From contig JAFRFB010000033.1 of assembly GCA_017434555.1 (NCBI GenBank), positions 16,449 to 80,448 on the forward strand: a stretch of 64,000 nucleotides of DNA, read 5' to 3'. This DNA comes from Methanobrevibacter sp. Lineage in GTDB: Archaea; Methanobacteriota; Methanobacteria; Methanobacteriales; Methanobacteriaceae. How positions within the stretch are numbered: the stretch's first letter is position 1; each line of letters opens with the position of its first letter. This document shows, in pieces, positions 33,495 to 42,258 of this stretch. A program made the translations under genes and the position numbers. Below the pieces are notes generated by a model, which was not told the origin of the DNA, did no database searches, and was given only the letters and a program-made list of their open reading frames with translations.

Positions 33495-34397
33495 TTGGAG
33501 TTGATTAAAATAGGAGATGCAGCGGTAAGTGAACAGAAAGTGGTTGAAACTGCACCGGTCACTTCACCTGAAGAAGAAAAAAAGGCTGAAAAGAAATCAA
33601 CCTCCACAAAAAAGGCAAAATCCAGAGGACAGTCACTGGCCATTAAAGATTTGCAGCAGAATAAAAAGGATGAAGATGACGAACTGGATTTCTTTAAAAA
33701 TAACATTTATATTGTTTTTGTTGAATGTGAAACCCCTGGAAATATTGGATTTCTTGCAAGAACCATGGCGAATTTCGGATTGAAAAACCTGGTGCTCATA
33801 AATCCGCCGGCATTAACTCCCGAAGCCTATTATCAGGCAACACACGGAAAATACATTGTTGAAAATGCTTTGATTTATCCGAGTCTCGATGAGTTTTACC
33901 AGTCAAAAAGAATTGACTTTAAAATCGCATCAACAGGTGTTGCCGGAGGAAGCTACAATTTATCAAGAATTCCTTTAAGACCTGAACAGTTATCAAAAAG
34001 CATAAATATTAATAATAAAATAGCAATATTATTCGGAAGAGAAGGTGACGGTCTTTCAAATAAGGAAATAGAAGACTGCGACATTTGCGTATCTATTCCA
34101 ACAGACCCCACATATCCAATATTAAATATTTCACACGCTGCAGCAATAATATTTTATGAATTGTTTAAAAATAAGCACGAATTTCCTGTTGAAGGCCTTG
34201 AAGAGAGCACTTTACTTGAAAAGGAATATCTGATTAAGGATATGGAAGAAATGATAAATGGCCTTGACATTCCCTACCACAAGAAAAGAAATGGATTGAA
34301 AGTATTTAAAAATATAATAAACAGAGCATTTATTACAGGAAGAGAAGCCCATACATTTAAGGGCATTTTAAGAAGATTGAAAAATAAAATGGAGTAA
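33495..34397 (+). CDS. TrmJ/SpoU-family RNA 2'-O-methyltransferase
   Basis: The catalytic domain (residues about 68-230) has the SPOUT knot motifs: IVFVECETPGNIGFLARTMANFGLKNLVLINP, IAILFGREGDGLSNKEIEDCD and VSIPTDPTYPILNISHAAAIIFYEL. It probably 2'-O-methylates a tRNA nucleotide such as position 32, as TrmJ does. An unusual N-terminal tail of about 65 residues is rich in Lys, Glu, Ser and Thr. The start is uncertain: no in-frame ATG exists before the domain and I use TTG 33495, directly after the tfrB stop; GGAG lies just beyond it. Confidence 0.82.
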   Translation: MELIKIGDAAVSEQKVVETAPVTSPEEEKKAEKKSTSTKKAKSRGQSLAIKDLQQNKKDEDDELDFFKNNIYIVFVECETPGNIGFLARTMANFGLKNLVLINPPALTPEAYYQATHGKYIVENALIYPSLDEFYQSKRIDFKIASTGVAGGSYNLSRIPLRPEQLSKSININNKIAILFGREGDGLSNKEIEDCDICVSIPTDPTYPILNISHAAAIIFYELFKNKHEFPVEGLEESTLLEKEYLIKDMEEMINGLDIPYHKKRNGLKVFKNIINRAFITGREAHTFKGILRRLKNKME

Positions 34398-34399
34398 AC

Positions 34400-35224
34400 A
34401 TGAAAAGAAAAAGCTTTGCTGAAATAAGCATATTTGTTGTTAACAGAATCTTCAACTGGAGATTTAGAATTGCCCAGACAACAAAACAATCCAAAATTGC
34501 TAGAAAAATAATCAATAAAATGCTATTTGAAAAGGATGAAATCATAGTTATTCCAAATACAATCAACGTTAATAAAAAAATTGAGGCTGAAAAATCAGAA
34601 TTTCTTCCAACAGACGTTATTAAAGATGTTATTAAACGCTGTGACGACATAGTAATCATGAATACATGCTTATGCAGAACTTCAAGTGACTGCAAGGATT
34701 ATCCTCATGATATCGGCTGTATTTTCCTCGGTCCGACAAGCAGAAAGATACCTGAAGCCATAGGTAAAAAAGCAACAGTTGAAGAGGCATTGGTCCAGGT
34801 TGACAAAGCTGACGAAGCAGGATTATGCCACATTATCGGCAGAAATAAAATCGATACAGTCTGGATGAATGTAAGGCCTGGCGAAGGTCTTCTTACGATA
34901 TGCCACTGCTGTCCATGCTGCTGTTTATGGAAGGTGTATCCGAATTTACATTCAGATATCACCGACAAACTGGAAAGACTGGAAGGAGTTAAAGTAAAAT
35001 ATGACTGCAACAAATGTAAAAGCTGCATGAAATGTTTAAATGAAGTCTGCATGTATAAAGCGATTGATGAAAAGGATGGTAAAATAATAATTGATTCTGA
35101 TAGCTGTAAAGGCTGCGGTCTTTGTGTGAACTCATGTAAATTCGGTGCCCTTACAATTGACTATACAAGTGAAACTATTGATAATGTAGTCAATAGAATG
35201 GAAAACCTCATTGAATATGAATGA
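34400..35224 (+). CDS. iron-sulfur protein with C-terminal 2[4Fe-4S] ferredoxin domain
   Basis: The 274-residue protein has an N-terminal basic, helical region, a cysteine-rich middle (MNTCLCRTSSDCKDYP at about 88-103 and CHCCPCCCLW near 170) and a ferredoxin domain at the end (CNKCKSCMKCLNEVC and CKGCGLCVNSCKFGA). The middle cysteines may hold a further cluster or metal. No enzymatic family is recognised; electron transfer or a sensor role is inferred. It starts 2 nt after the methyltransferase gene, so the two are translated together. Confidence 0.75.
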   Translation: MKRKSFAEISIFVVNRIFNWRFRIAQTTKQSKIARKIINKMLFEKDEIIVIPNTINVNKKIEAEKSEFLPTDVIKDVIKRCDDIVIMNTCLCRTSSDCKDYPHDIGCIFLGPTSRKIPEAIGKKATVEEALVQVDKADEAGLCHIIGRNKIDTVWMNVRPGEGLLTICHCCPCCCLWKVYPNLHSDITDKLERLEGVKVKYDCNKCKSCMKCLNEVCMYKAIDEKDGKIIIDSDSCKGCGLCVNSCKFGALTIDYTSETIDNVVNRMENLIEYE

Positions 35225-35242
35225 TATTTATTGTGTGATAAA

Positions 35243-35827
35243 ATGGCAATTTTAAGTGATAAAACTATAAGAGAATACTTGGAAGAGGGAAAAATCGTTA
35301 TTGACCCTATTATAGATGAAAAACAAATCCAACCATCTTCTGTTGATATGAGACTGGGAGATGAGTTTAAGGTATTTAAAGTAATTAGAAAAGCATATAT
35401 TGATCCTAAGGATGAAGATGACGTTGCATCATACATGGAATCAAGTACCGTTAAAGAAGGAGAAGCATTTATAATTCATCCTAATGAATTCGCATTGGCT
35501 ACCACATTGGAGTATGTTAAAATTCCCGATGACCTTGTAGCTCGTGTTGAAGGCCGTTCCAGTATGGGAAGGCTCGGTGTTACAATGCATGTAACCGCAG
35601 GTTTTGTTGATCCCGGTTTTGAAGGTAAAATCACCCTTGAAATCTCAAATATTGGAGCAATGCCTGTTGCACTATATCCCGGCCAGAGAGTATGTCAGCT
35701 TGTTTTTGAAACAATGACTACACCATCAGAATTACCATATGGACATCCTAAAAGGAACAGTAAATATATGGGACAGGTACGTCCAGAAAGCAGTAGAGTT
35801 AAACAAGATTACGAATTAAAAAAATAA
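35243..35827 (+). CDS. dcd: dCTP deaminase (possibly bifunctional with dUTPase)
   Basis: The 194-residue trimeric enzyme turns dCTP into dUTP (or dUMP in bifunctional archaeal forms). Visible motifs are QPSSVDMRLGDEF, EGRSSMGRLGVTMHVTAGFVDPGFEGKITLEISN (the catalytic glutamate lies in TLEISN region) and YPGQRVCQLVFE. I start at ATG 35243, 3 nt behind GTGAT; an upstream MCDK extension would include the binding site. It belongs to the same plus-strand run as tfrB and glyS. Confidence 0.92.
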   Translation: MAILSDKTIREYLEEGKIVIDPIIDEKQIQPSSVDMRLGDEFKVFKVIRKAYIDPKDEDDVASYMESSTVKEGEAFIIHPNEFALATTLEYVKIPDDLVARVEGRSSMGRLGVTMHVTAGFVDPGFEGKITLEISNIGAMPVALYPGQRVCQLVFETMTTPSELPYGHPKRNSKYMGQVRPESSRVKQDYELKK

Positions 35828-35843
35828 ATGGAAGTTAATATTT

Positions 35844-37538
35844 ATGAATCATGACAAAATGACTAATATAAGTGCAAAAAGAGGATTTTTATGGCCATCA
35901 TTTGAAATATATTCCGGAGTGTCCGGATTTACAGATTATGGACCTTTAGGAGCAAGCCTGAAAAACAACATCATGCAGAAATGGAGAAAACAGTATGTTT
36001 CAGGTGAAGGATTTTATGAAATAGAAGGTCCTACAGTAATGCCTAAAGAAGTCCTTAAAGCATCAGGACACGTTGACAATTTCACAGACCCAATGACCAA
36101 ATGTGAAAGCTGTGGGGAAGTTTTCAGAGCAGACCATATTATTGAAGAGGCAATTGGCCGTGACGTGGAAAGCCTTGAAAACAGTGAAATGGATGAAATC
36201 GTAAAGGAAAACAATATCAAATGTCCTGAATGTGGAGGAGATTTGGCCAATATCTGGGATTACAATTTAATGTTTAAAACCCAAATAGGTGCTAAAGGAA
36301 ATAAAGTAGGTTACATGAGACCTGAAACTGCACAGGGAATATTCATCTTATTCAAACGTCTTGAAAGATTCTTCAGAGGAAAACTTCCATTCGGTGCCGT
36401 TCAGTTAGGAAAGGCATACAGAAATGAAATTTCACCAAGACAGGGTGTTATAAGACTCAGGGAGTTCACACAGGCTGAAGCAGAAATATTTTTAGACCCT
36501 GAAGATAAAACAACCCCTAAATTTTCAGAAATTGAAAATGAAATATTGATTTTAAACTCACAGGAAGTTCAGGAAAATGATTTGGAACCTCTAAAAATAA
36601 CCGCACGTGAAGCCCTTGATAAAGGCATTGTTGCAAATGAAATGCTGATTTATCAGTTATACCTGGCACGTAAATTCCTAAATGAAATCGGAATTCCTTC
36701 AGAGGTTTTAAGATTCCGTCAGCATTTGGCAGGAGAAATGGCTCATTATGCACTCGACTGCTGGGACGTTGAAGTTAAAACCGACAAATACGGATGGGTT
36801 GAAATCATCGGAATTGCAGACAGAGGAGACTATGACTTATCATCACACTCAGAATTCAGTAATGATGAATTGTATGTCTTTAAGGAATATGATGAACCTA
36901 AAAAAGTCAAAAAAACCGTTGTAAAACCTAACTTATCAAAATTCGGACCAGTCTTTAAAGGAGATTCACCGAAGGTGAAACAGGCAATTGAAGATGCAGA
37001 TCCTCAGGAAATCATTTCCGCTTTAGAAAGTGAAGACAAATATGTCATAGAATTAGATGGGACATATGAAGTGTCAAAAGATCTTCTCATCATTGAAGAA
37101 GTGGAAGAGGACGTTACCGGTGAAAAAATCATACCTCATGTAATTGAGCCTTCATTCGGTATTGACCGTATTCTTTATTCAGTTTTACTTCATTCATTTA
37201 AGGAAACGGAAGAAAAAGACTATTTCAAATTTGCAAAATCCGTAGCGCCTGTTCAGGTAGGAGTATATCCTCTCGTTAAAAAAGACGGACTTCCGGAAAT
37301 TGCTACAGAAATAAAAGATTCATTAAGGGAAGCCGGTTTTACCGTTGAATATGATGAAGGAAATACAATCGGTAAAAGATATGCAAGAGCTGATGAAATC
37401 GGTATCCCTCTTGCAGTAACTGTAGATTACGAATCAAAAGATGACAATATGGTTACCGTAAGGGACAGGGACACCGAATCTCAGGAAAGAATTGCAATCA
37501 GCGAATTGAAAGATTATTTGGAAAATTATTATAAATGA
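35844..37538 (+). CDS. glyS: glycine--tRNA ligase (archaeal/eukaryotic class II type)
   Basis: The 564-residue homodimeric synthetase has class II motifs: motif 1 region (FEIYSGVSGFTDYGPLGASLKNNI), motif 2 (GKAYRNEISPRQGVIRLREFTQAE) and motif 3 (EPSFGIDRILYSVL), plus a zinc-binding-like CESCGEVF and CPECGGDL insertion and a C-terminal anticodon-binding domain (SVAPVQVGVYPLVKKDG onwards). It ends within a 22-bp palindrome shared with the convergent regulator gene. Confidence 0.95.
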   Translation: MNHDKMTNISAKRGFLWPSFEIYSGVSGFTDYGPLGASLKNNIMQKWRKQYVSGEGFYEIEGPTVMPKEVLKASGHVDNFTDPMTKCESCGEVFRADHIIEEAIGRDVESLENSEMDEIVKENNIKCPECGGDLANIWDYNLMFKTQIGAKGNKVGYMRPETAQGIFILFKRLERFFRGKLPFGAVQLGKAYRNEISPRQGVIRLREFTQAEAEIFLDPEDKTTPKFSEIENEILILNSQEVQENDLEPLKITAREALDKGIVANEMLIYQLYLARKFLNEIGIPSEVLRFRQHLAGEMAHYALDCWDVEVKTDKYGWVEIIGIADRGDYDLSSHSEFSNDELYVFKEYDEPKKVKKTVVKPNLSKFGPVFKGDSPKVKQAIEDADPQEIISALESEDKYVIELDGTYEVSKDLLIIEEVEEDVTGEKIIPHVIEPSFGIDRILYSVLLHSFKETEEKDYFKFAKSVAPVQVGVYPLVKKDGLPEIATEIKDSLREAGFTVEYDEGNTIGKRYARADEIGIPLAVTVDYESKDDNMVTVRDRDTESQERIAISELKDYLENYYK

Positions 37539-37554
37539 GTATTAATACTCATTT
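37533..37554. terminator. 22-bp perfect palindrome between convergent stop codons
   Basis: A perfect inverted repeat centred between ATTA and TAAT (core GAGTATTAATACTC) contains the stop codons of both glyS and the regulator gene. It is followed on the plus strand by AAATTCTCTTTTTT, so it probably terminates both transcripts. Confidence 0.6.
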
Positions 37555-38345
37555 AAATTCTCTTTTTTGAAATTATTGAATAGCTCATTAGCCCAGTCAA
37601 TGCAGATATCGTTAGTTGATGTCAATAAACGATTCTGATCATATATGCCGTCCTCTTTAAAAAAGCCTAACATCATTTTTTTATCGCTGCAGATTAAAAG
37701 CAGATAGTCATCATCATCAAAGTCCATAAAGTCAATTTTTAAATTGCTCCTAGAATTTTTAATGTTTTTAAGTATGAAATCCTTGATATCAACAGGTGAA
37801 ATCAGATGGATGTTCTTATTTTTTGATGCAATCCTATTAATGCTTTCATTGAAATTGTTATATGAAAAAGGCAGGATTGCCTTTAAGCTTCCTGATTTTT
37901 TTATTGCATTTTCAATCAAATCATATGCTTTGTAAACGTTCAATCCGTCTGCTTCAATCAGATTGACATCATCTAGATAATGGAAGTTATAAATTGAATC
38001 CAAAGGCAGGCAATGAACAATGTGGTTTTGAGTAATGGGGGCAATTCTTTCAAGCAATTCCATTAACTGGCCCAGCTTTAACATATTTCCCATGTATATC
38101 CTCATGGCGTTTGAGAGAAAATAGCAGTCATTTTCCTGATAGATATATCCTCTCAGCTCCAGCATGTGCATGTTATTTGATATTGCGCTGTAATTGATTT
38201 GGGTTTCATGATTAACCTCCCTCATATTCATAGGACATTCGTATAAAGTCTTAAGTATCGCTAACCTAATCATGGATTTAGGCAAGAATTTTATATCTTT
38301 TGATATGGGTTCATAGTTCTCTATAGTATTTGAAATATTTTTCAT
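37542..38345 (-). CDS. winged-helix regulator with FilR1 (DUF1724)-type sensor region
   Basis: The 267-residue protein has an N-terminal winged helix-turn-helix (SMIRLAILKTLYECPMNMREVNHETQINYSAISNNMHMLELRGYI, about residues 20-75) and a C-terminal alpha/beta region of about 150 residues matching the FilR1 group of methanogen regulators. The ligand is unknown. I use ATG 38345, behind GGTGGCGATA; an upstream GTG is within that site. A 20-bp perfect palindrome 63 bp upstream is a likely autoregulatory operator. Confidence 0.75.
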   Translation of the reverse strand: MKNISNTIENYEPISKDIKFLPKSMIRLAILKTLYECPMNMREVNHETQINYSAISNNMHMLELRGYIYQENDCYFLSNAMRIYMGNMLKLGQLMELLERIAPITQNHIVHCLPLDSIYNFHYLDDVNLIEADGLNVYKAYDLIENAIKKSGSLKAILPFSYNNFNESINRIASKNKNIHLISPVDIKDFILKNIKNSRSNLKIDFMDFDDDDYLLLICSDKKMMLGFFKEDGIYDQNRLLTSTNDICIDWANELFNNFKKENLNEY

Positions 38346-38407
38346 AAATATCGCCACCAGTAATACTTATCCAAGAGTTTATCATAATCATAATATAAAG
38401 GCTAATG

Positions 38408-38435
38408 AAGTGCGACTAGTCGCACTTTCGCACTT
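38408..38435. promoter_or_regulatory. 20-bp perfect palindrome plus a third half-site
   Basis: AAGTGCGACTAGTCGCACTT (38408-38427) is perfectly symmetric and is followed one base later by another CGCACTT half-site (38429-38435). It lies between the divergent regulator and TatD-like genes. The G+C of this patch stands out from its surroundings. Confidence 0.6.
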
Positions 38436-38533
38436 GCAAAAAGTATTTAAATCATGAGTAAAGTTAGGATAATTTTTTAACCTGAAAGCAATATACCAAT
38501 AACATGAGAAGGTAATTTATTGAAAGTGATATA

Positions 38534-39289
38534 ATGATAGACACACATATACATGCTGATGCAAGAAGTGGTGAAGATTTTAATGAGATGTATTTATCTG
38601 GAATAGACACTGCAGTAACTTGTGCCTATTACCCATACAAGATAGATAATGACACGGTTCTTTTAAATCATTTAATGAGAATTTTGAACTATGACACGAA
38701 AAGAGCATATGAACATGGACTCGAACTTAAGGTTGCACTTGGAATTCATCCGACAAATACCTCAGTTGACGGTGAAATAATCTTTGAAGATCTATACCGA
38801 TGGATTGAAAATAAAGACATTGTTGCAATAGGTGAAATAGGACTTGAAGACCTGACAGAAAACGAATACAGAATTTTTAAAAGGCAGCTTGATATAGCTG
38901 AAGAGACAAAAACCAATGTCATCATCCACACCCCAAGGAAAAACAAATCCGAAGTGCTTGACGAGATACTGGAGATTTTACCTGAACACATTTCCCCGGA
39001 GTATGTTGTAATAGATCATATCAATCAAAATGTGGTGGATAAGGTAATTTCAACCGACTACACACTGGGTCTTACGGTTCAGCCACAAAAAATGGACAAA
39101 GAAGAAGCAATAGGCATTTTAGATGAATACGGATTTGACAAATTCCTCTTAAACAGTGACATGAGCAATAAGGCATCAGACCCATTGTCCGTTCCCAAAA
39201 CCATTAGAGAATTAACCAGACAGGGCTTTGATAAAAAGGAAATTGACAAGATTGCCTTTAAAAATGCTGAAAAATTTTTTAATCTGTAA
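38534..39289 (+). CDS. TatD-related metal-dependent hydrolase
   Basis: The 251-residue protein has the TIM-barrel metal-site motifs of the TatD/amidohydrolase family: MIDTHIHAD, VALGIHP, AIGEIGLED, VIIHTPRK, IDHIN and LNSDMS. TatD enzymes are DNases or related phosphodiesterases; the archaeal branch has no assigned substrate. A classical TatD gene lies at 55 kb, so the two probably differ in role. It is divergent from the regulator gene across the 20-bp palindrome and may be its target. Confidence 0.8.
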   Translation: MIDTHIHADARSGEDFNEMYLSGIDTAVTCAYYPYKIDNDTVLLNHLMRILNYDTKRAYEHGLELKVALGIHPTNTSVDGEIIFEDLYRWIENKDIVAIGEIGLEDLTENEYRIFKRQLDIAEETKTNVIIHTPRKNKSEVLDEILEILPEHISPEYVVIDHINQNVVDKVISTDYTLGLTVQPQKMDKEEAIGILDEYGFDKFLLNSDMSNKASDPLSVPKTIRELTRQGFDKKEIDKIAFKNAEKFFNL

Positions 39290-39304
39290 AAAAAGAGATA
39301 ATAA

Positions 39305-39342
39305 TTGGTGTTTAATACCGCTTTAAACACCAAAGTGTTTTT
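39305..39342. terminator. 11-bp perfect hairpin terminator
   Basis: TTGGTGTTTAA (39305-39315) and TTAAACACCAA (39323-39333) pair around a 7-nt loop, with a T6 run on the plus strand after 5 nt and a T7 run on the minus strand after 11 nt. It probably ends the TatD-like gene's transcript and may end one from the right. Confidence 0.65.
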
Positions 39343-39464
39343 TGGAAAATTGTTTGGCAGATATTTTCCGATATTTGAATTAGAAAATTGTGGAAAAACT
39401 AATTCAAAAAATTTAATTTTGGAGTTTTTTCATTAATGACTATAATGTTTAAAGCAATGTGTTT

Positions 39465-39480
39465 TTTAGGTTTACCTAAA
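39465..39480. promoter_or_regulatory. DtxR/MntR-like operator A
   Basis: TTTAGGTTTACCTAAA has 7-bp perfect arms (TTTAGGT and ACCTAAA). This matches the general form of DtxR/IdeR-family sites. It lies just downstream of the expected start of the minus-strand transcript. Confidence 0.55.
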
Positions 39481-39536
39481 CTTTACATCACTATTTAATA
39501 ATGTAGTAAGAAGTAGTATATAAATATTTCTATTTT

Positions 39537-39552
39537 TTTAGGTCTGCCTAAA
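39537..39552. promoter_or_regulatory. DtxR/MntR-like operator B
   Basis: TTTAGGTCTGCCTAAA sits within longer arms (TTTTTAGG and CCTAAAAA). It lies 7 bp beyond the BRE-like element of the minus-strand promoter. Confidence 0.55.
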
Positions 39553-39596
39553 AATTACAAAAAATAAGAAAATAATGCGAAAATGCATTATCGAAA

Positions 39597-40055
39597 TTAA
39601 GCTTTTTTAACTAATTTAACTTTCTTAGGAGAAATAACAATTAAATTTTTCTCACTGGTACGGGAAAGCAATAATGCCTGAGCACCATAACGAGATCTCA
39701 TCTGTTTAATCTTATCCCCAGCAAGTTTAAAGTTAGCAGGACTTTCGTTTTCAAGAAAAGACAAATCCAAAATTACAGGATTTTTCTCTTCAAGAACCTG
39801 ATCTACAACATAATTGATATCGTCGATAGTCCTTGGCCTAATCAAAACAATTTCATAATACGGTTGTTCAGGAATAATAGGCTCGATATCCTCATAAGTT
39901 GGTCTAGGACGTGCATTACCTGAAAAATTAGGATTTTGTCTTGGACTGCGAGGGGTGGAAGAACCCATGTTTGGACCATTATTCCTAGGTTGTTGTCTAG
40001 GTCCTTCTTCGATTTCAAAACCTAAACTTTTTTTAATTGTATCCATCAATGTCAT
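39597..40055 (-). CDS. sepF: archaeal cell division protein SepF
   Basis: SepF anchors FtsZ to the membrane in archaea that lack FtsA. The 152-residue protein has an N-terminal amphipathic membrane-binding helix (MDTIKKSLGF), a disordered Pro/Arg/Asn-rich linker to about residue 60 and the SepF core (PYYEIVLIRPRTIDDINYVVDQVLEEKNPVILDLSFLE). AGGAG lies 8 nt before ATG 40055. It begins 5 nt after the DUF1611 gene. FtsZ itself is not in the window. Confidence 0.92.
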   Translation of the reverse strand: MTLMDTIKKSLGFEIEEGPRQQPRNNGPNMGSSTPRSPRQNPNFSGNARPRPTYEDIEPIIPEQPYYEIVLIRPRTIDDINYVVDQVLEEKNPVILDLSFLENESPANFKLAGDKIKQMRSRYGAQALLLSRTSEKNLIVISPKKVKLVKKA

Positions 40056-40060
40056 GTAAA

Positions 40061-41110
40061 TTACTCCTCTAAATAATCAAGAATAGCATCTAATAATTTT
40101 GAAGCTCCATTATTATAAACATCCTCAACAGGCAAATCAAACTTAGATTCGAAGAATTCAATATCCATATCTAATTCTGCATTTTTTAAGTTAATGGACA
40201 GACCAACAACTTTGGTTGGTTCGAGAGATTCAATAGCTTTAATTTCTTCTTCGATTCCTCTAGGTTCCCTGTATGGATGATTAGGTCTGTGTCCAACAAT
40301 GACTGCATCAGGAGCAGCTCCGATTAAAATAGCTGCAGATAAACCTCTTGGATGAGGATTTCCTTTTTCGGTTAAACTGGATTGACCTTCAATAAAAATA
40401 ATATCAGGATTCTTTTTGTTTTCCACATATTTAATAGCGGATAAAATAGCGGCAGGAACATCCATTGCAGATAAACTGCCTGCTCTAAAATTAAAATCAG
40501 TTGGTTCTTCAAGTCCCATTTCATCAGTAGATATAATTGCAGGAGTCATACCACGTTCCATAGCAGCTATACCTAATTTTTTAGAAGTAGTTCTTTTACC
40601 GCATTCCTGAGAAGTTCCTCCAACAAATACAACAGGAGCTTTTGGAGTGTAAGAAATTTTAGGTAAAATTTCACAGGATTTTTCAGGAGCAATACCTGCA
40701 AATTCCTCAACTACATCAAGTCTAGGGCTGATTTCTTTAATAACAACATTCTTTGATTCAGCGAATTTAGCTAATGACGGATTATCTTCTATAGATAATG
40801 ACCTGAATGAAGTAACAACATTTAATCCTGCATCAATCGCCTGAACTGCATACTTGAGAGCTGTTCCCTCTGCACCAATCGGCAACATGATAACTAGGGA
40901 TTTTGCATCTGTTTCCATCAAACACTTTTCCAAACTGTCTGAAATGATATGTCCGCAATACTGTTTGCCTTGTTTTCTTTCGTCATCATCAATGAATCCA
41001 ACTGCTTCAACGCCTTCAAGATTGGAGAACTTTTCTCCGCCGCCTCCACAACCAACAACAATGAAGGGGTTTAAATCCTGAATTTCCTTAACTGAATTTA
41101 CTGAATACAA
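40061..41110 (-). CDS. DUF1611 protein (Rossmann plus P-loop-like domains)
   Basis: The 349-residue protein has an N-terminal Rossmann-like region ([31 protein letters not shown]) and a C-terminal GTPase-like domain ([28 protein letters not shown], with a P-loop variant, and [10 protein letters not shown]). This matches the DUF1611 family, some members of which are racemase- or biosynthesis-linked; the function in methanogens is not known. It lies 5 nt before sepF, but a shared role is not implied. Confidence 0.8.
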   Translation of the reverse strand: MYSVNSVKEIQDLNPFIVVGCGGGGEKFSNLEGVEAVGFIDDDERKQGKQYCGHIISDSLEKCLMETDAKSLVIMLPIGAEGTALKYAVQAIDAGLNVVTSFRSLSIEDNPSLAKFAESKNVVIKEISPRLDVVEEFAGIAPEKSCEILPKISYTPKAPVVFVGGTSQECGKRTTSKKLGIAAMERGMTPAIISTDEMGLEEPTDFNFRAGSLSAMDVPAAILSAIKYVENKKNPDIIFIEGQSSLTEKGNPHPRGLSAAILIGAAPDAVIVGHRPNHPYREPRGIEEEIKAIESLEPTKVVGLSINLKNAELDMDIEFFESKFDLPVEDVYNNGASKLLDAILDYLEE

Positions 41111-41313
41111 AACTAATCTCTCCTTATAACTTATAATATCTCATAATATAAAAAATAATCTTGAAAATTTTTTTAAAAAAATTCTTTCAAAAAAATTATA
41201 TATTAATTATAATTATTATATTTTCTTATATTAAAATATATCTTTTAAATTGAAAAATCTTATTTAACATAATTGATATAAATTATACAAAAGACAACTT
41301 GGAGTGGCAAAAC

Positions 41314-42258
41314 ATGAGAAAACCTTATGTTATATTAATTGGAAGTGCCTCAGGGATTGGAAAATCAACAATTGCTTCCCAATTGGCTAAAGAATTAAAT
41401 ATAAAACATTTAATCGAAAGTGATTTCATCAGGGCAGTTGTTCGAGGAATTATAGGAAAAGAATATGCTCCCGCACTACACAGTTCATCATATGACGCAT
41501 ATAAAAGTTTAAGAAATAAAGGAAATTACAAAAGTTATGAAGATTTGGTTTCAGCAGGTTTTGACGAACATGCATCTTATGTAATTCCAGGGCTTGAAAA
41601 AATAATTCAGCGTGCAATAACCGATTATGACGACATTATAATTGAAGGAGTCCATTTGGTTCCGGGTTTGATTGACATTGAACAGTTTAAGGATTATGCA
41701 GAGATTTATTTCTTCGTCTTAAGTTCCGATGAAGAATCCCACAAAGAGAGATTTGTTAAAAGAGCTATCCAAATCCACAGAGGAGGAAAACAGCTCGATT
41801 TCTTTACTGAAAACAGAATCATTCATAATCACTTATTACATGAAGCTGAAAAGAATAACGTTTCAATAATCAAAACAGAAAGCATTGACAAAAGCATAGA
41901 GCAAATTTTAACAATAATCAATAAATCCTGCATGAATATCAAATTAACAAATAGCATAGACGAGCTGAAAGACGTTGTCGACATCATTATAAATCAGAAC
42001 AACGGAAGCATAGAAAAAATTATTTACAGTTTAAAAGGATTTAAAGATCCCCTCATAAGAGACGTTAAGGTTTCAGATTACGATTCTGCAAAACGCTTTA
42101 TCGAAAATATTGATAAAAACGATAATGTCAGACAAGATTTATCCAATTTATATAATATTTCAAAATACAGGGAACTGTTAGTCTGTGCTGCCAACAATGA
42201 AGTGCTTGAAAAGATTAAAAAAGAATTAACAGATAAAGGATTTGTTTATCATGAGTGA
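41314..42258 (+). CDS. 2-phosphoglycerate kinase
   Basis: The enzyme phosphorylates 2-phosphoglycerate to 2,3-bisphosphoglycerate, the precursor of cyclic 2,3-diphosphoglycerate, a potassium-balanced stabilising solute of Methanobacteriales. The 314-residue protein has Walker A GSASGIGKST, IESDFIRAVVRG, SSYDAYKSLRN and the region IIIEGVHLVPG. It lacks the N-terminal ATP-cone found in some relatives. I start at ATG 41314 behind GGAGTGG. It overlaps the ZPR1 gene by 8 nt. Confidence 0.87.
   Translation: MRKPYVILIGSASGIGKSTIASQLAKELNIKHLIESDFIRAVVRGIIGKEYAPALHSSSYDAYKSLRNKGNYKSYEDLVSAGFDEHASYVIPGLEKIIQRAITDYDDIIIEGVHLVPGLIDIEQFKDYAEIYFFVLSSDEESHKERFVKRAIQIHRGGKQLDFFTENRIIHNHLLHEAEKNNVSIIKTESIDKSIEQILTIINKSCMNIKLTNSIDELKDVVDIIINQNNGSIEKIIYSLKGFKDPLIRDVKVSDYDSAKRFIENIDKNDNVRQDLSNLYNISKYRELLVCAANNEVLEKIKKELTDKGFVYHE

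Larger units (their letters stand above)
39300..39496 (-). ncRNA. candidate metal-regulated small RNA in a gene-free convergent gap
   Basis: The whole gap 39290-39596 contains no ORF longer than about a dozen codons, yet holds a good archaeal TATA (TATATAAATATTTC, 39517-39530), best read on the minus strand as GAAATATTTATATA with its BRE-like GAAA, flanked by two DtxR-like palindromes. A transcript leaving leftwards would start near 39496, pass a 7-bp hairpin (GAATTAG with CTAATTC) and end at the 11-bp hairpin at 39305-39333. The ends are estimates; orientation is inferred. Confidence 0.35.
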
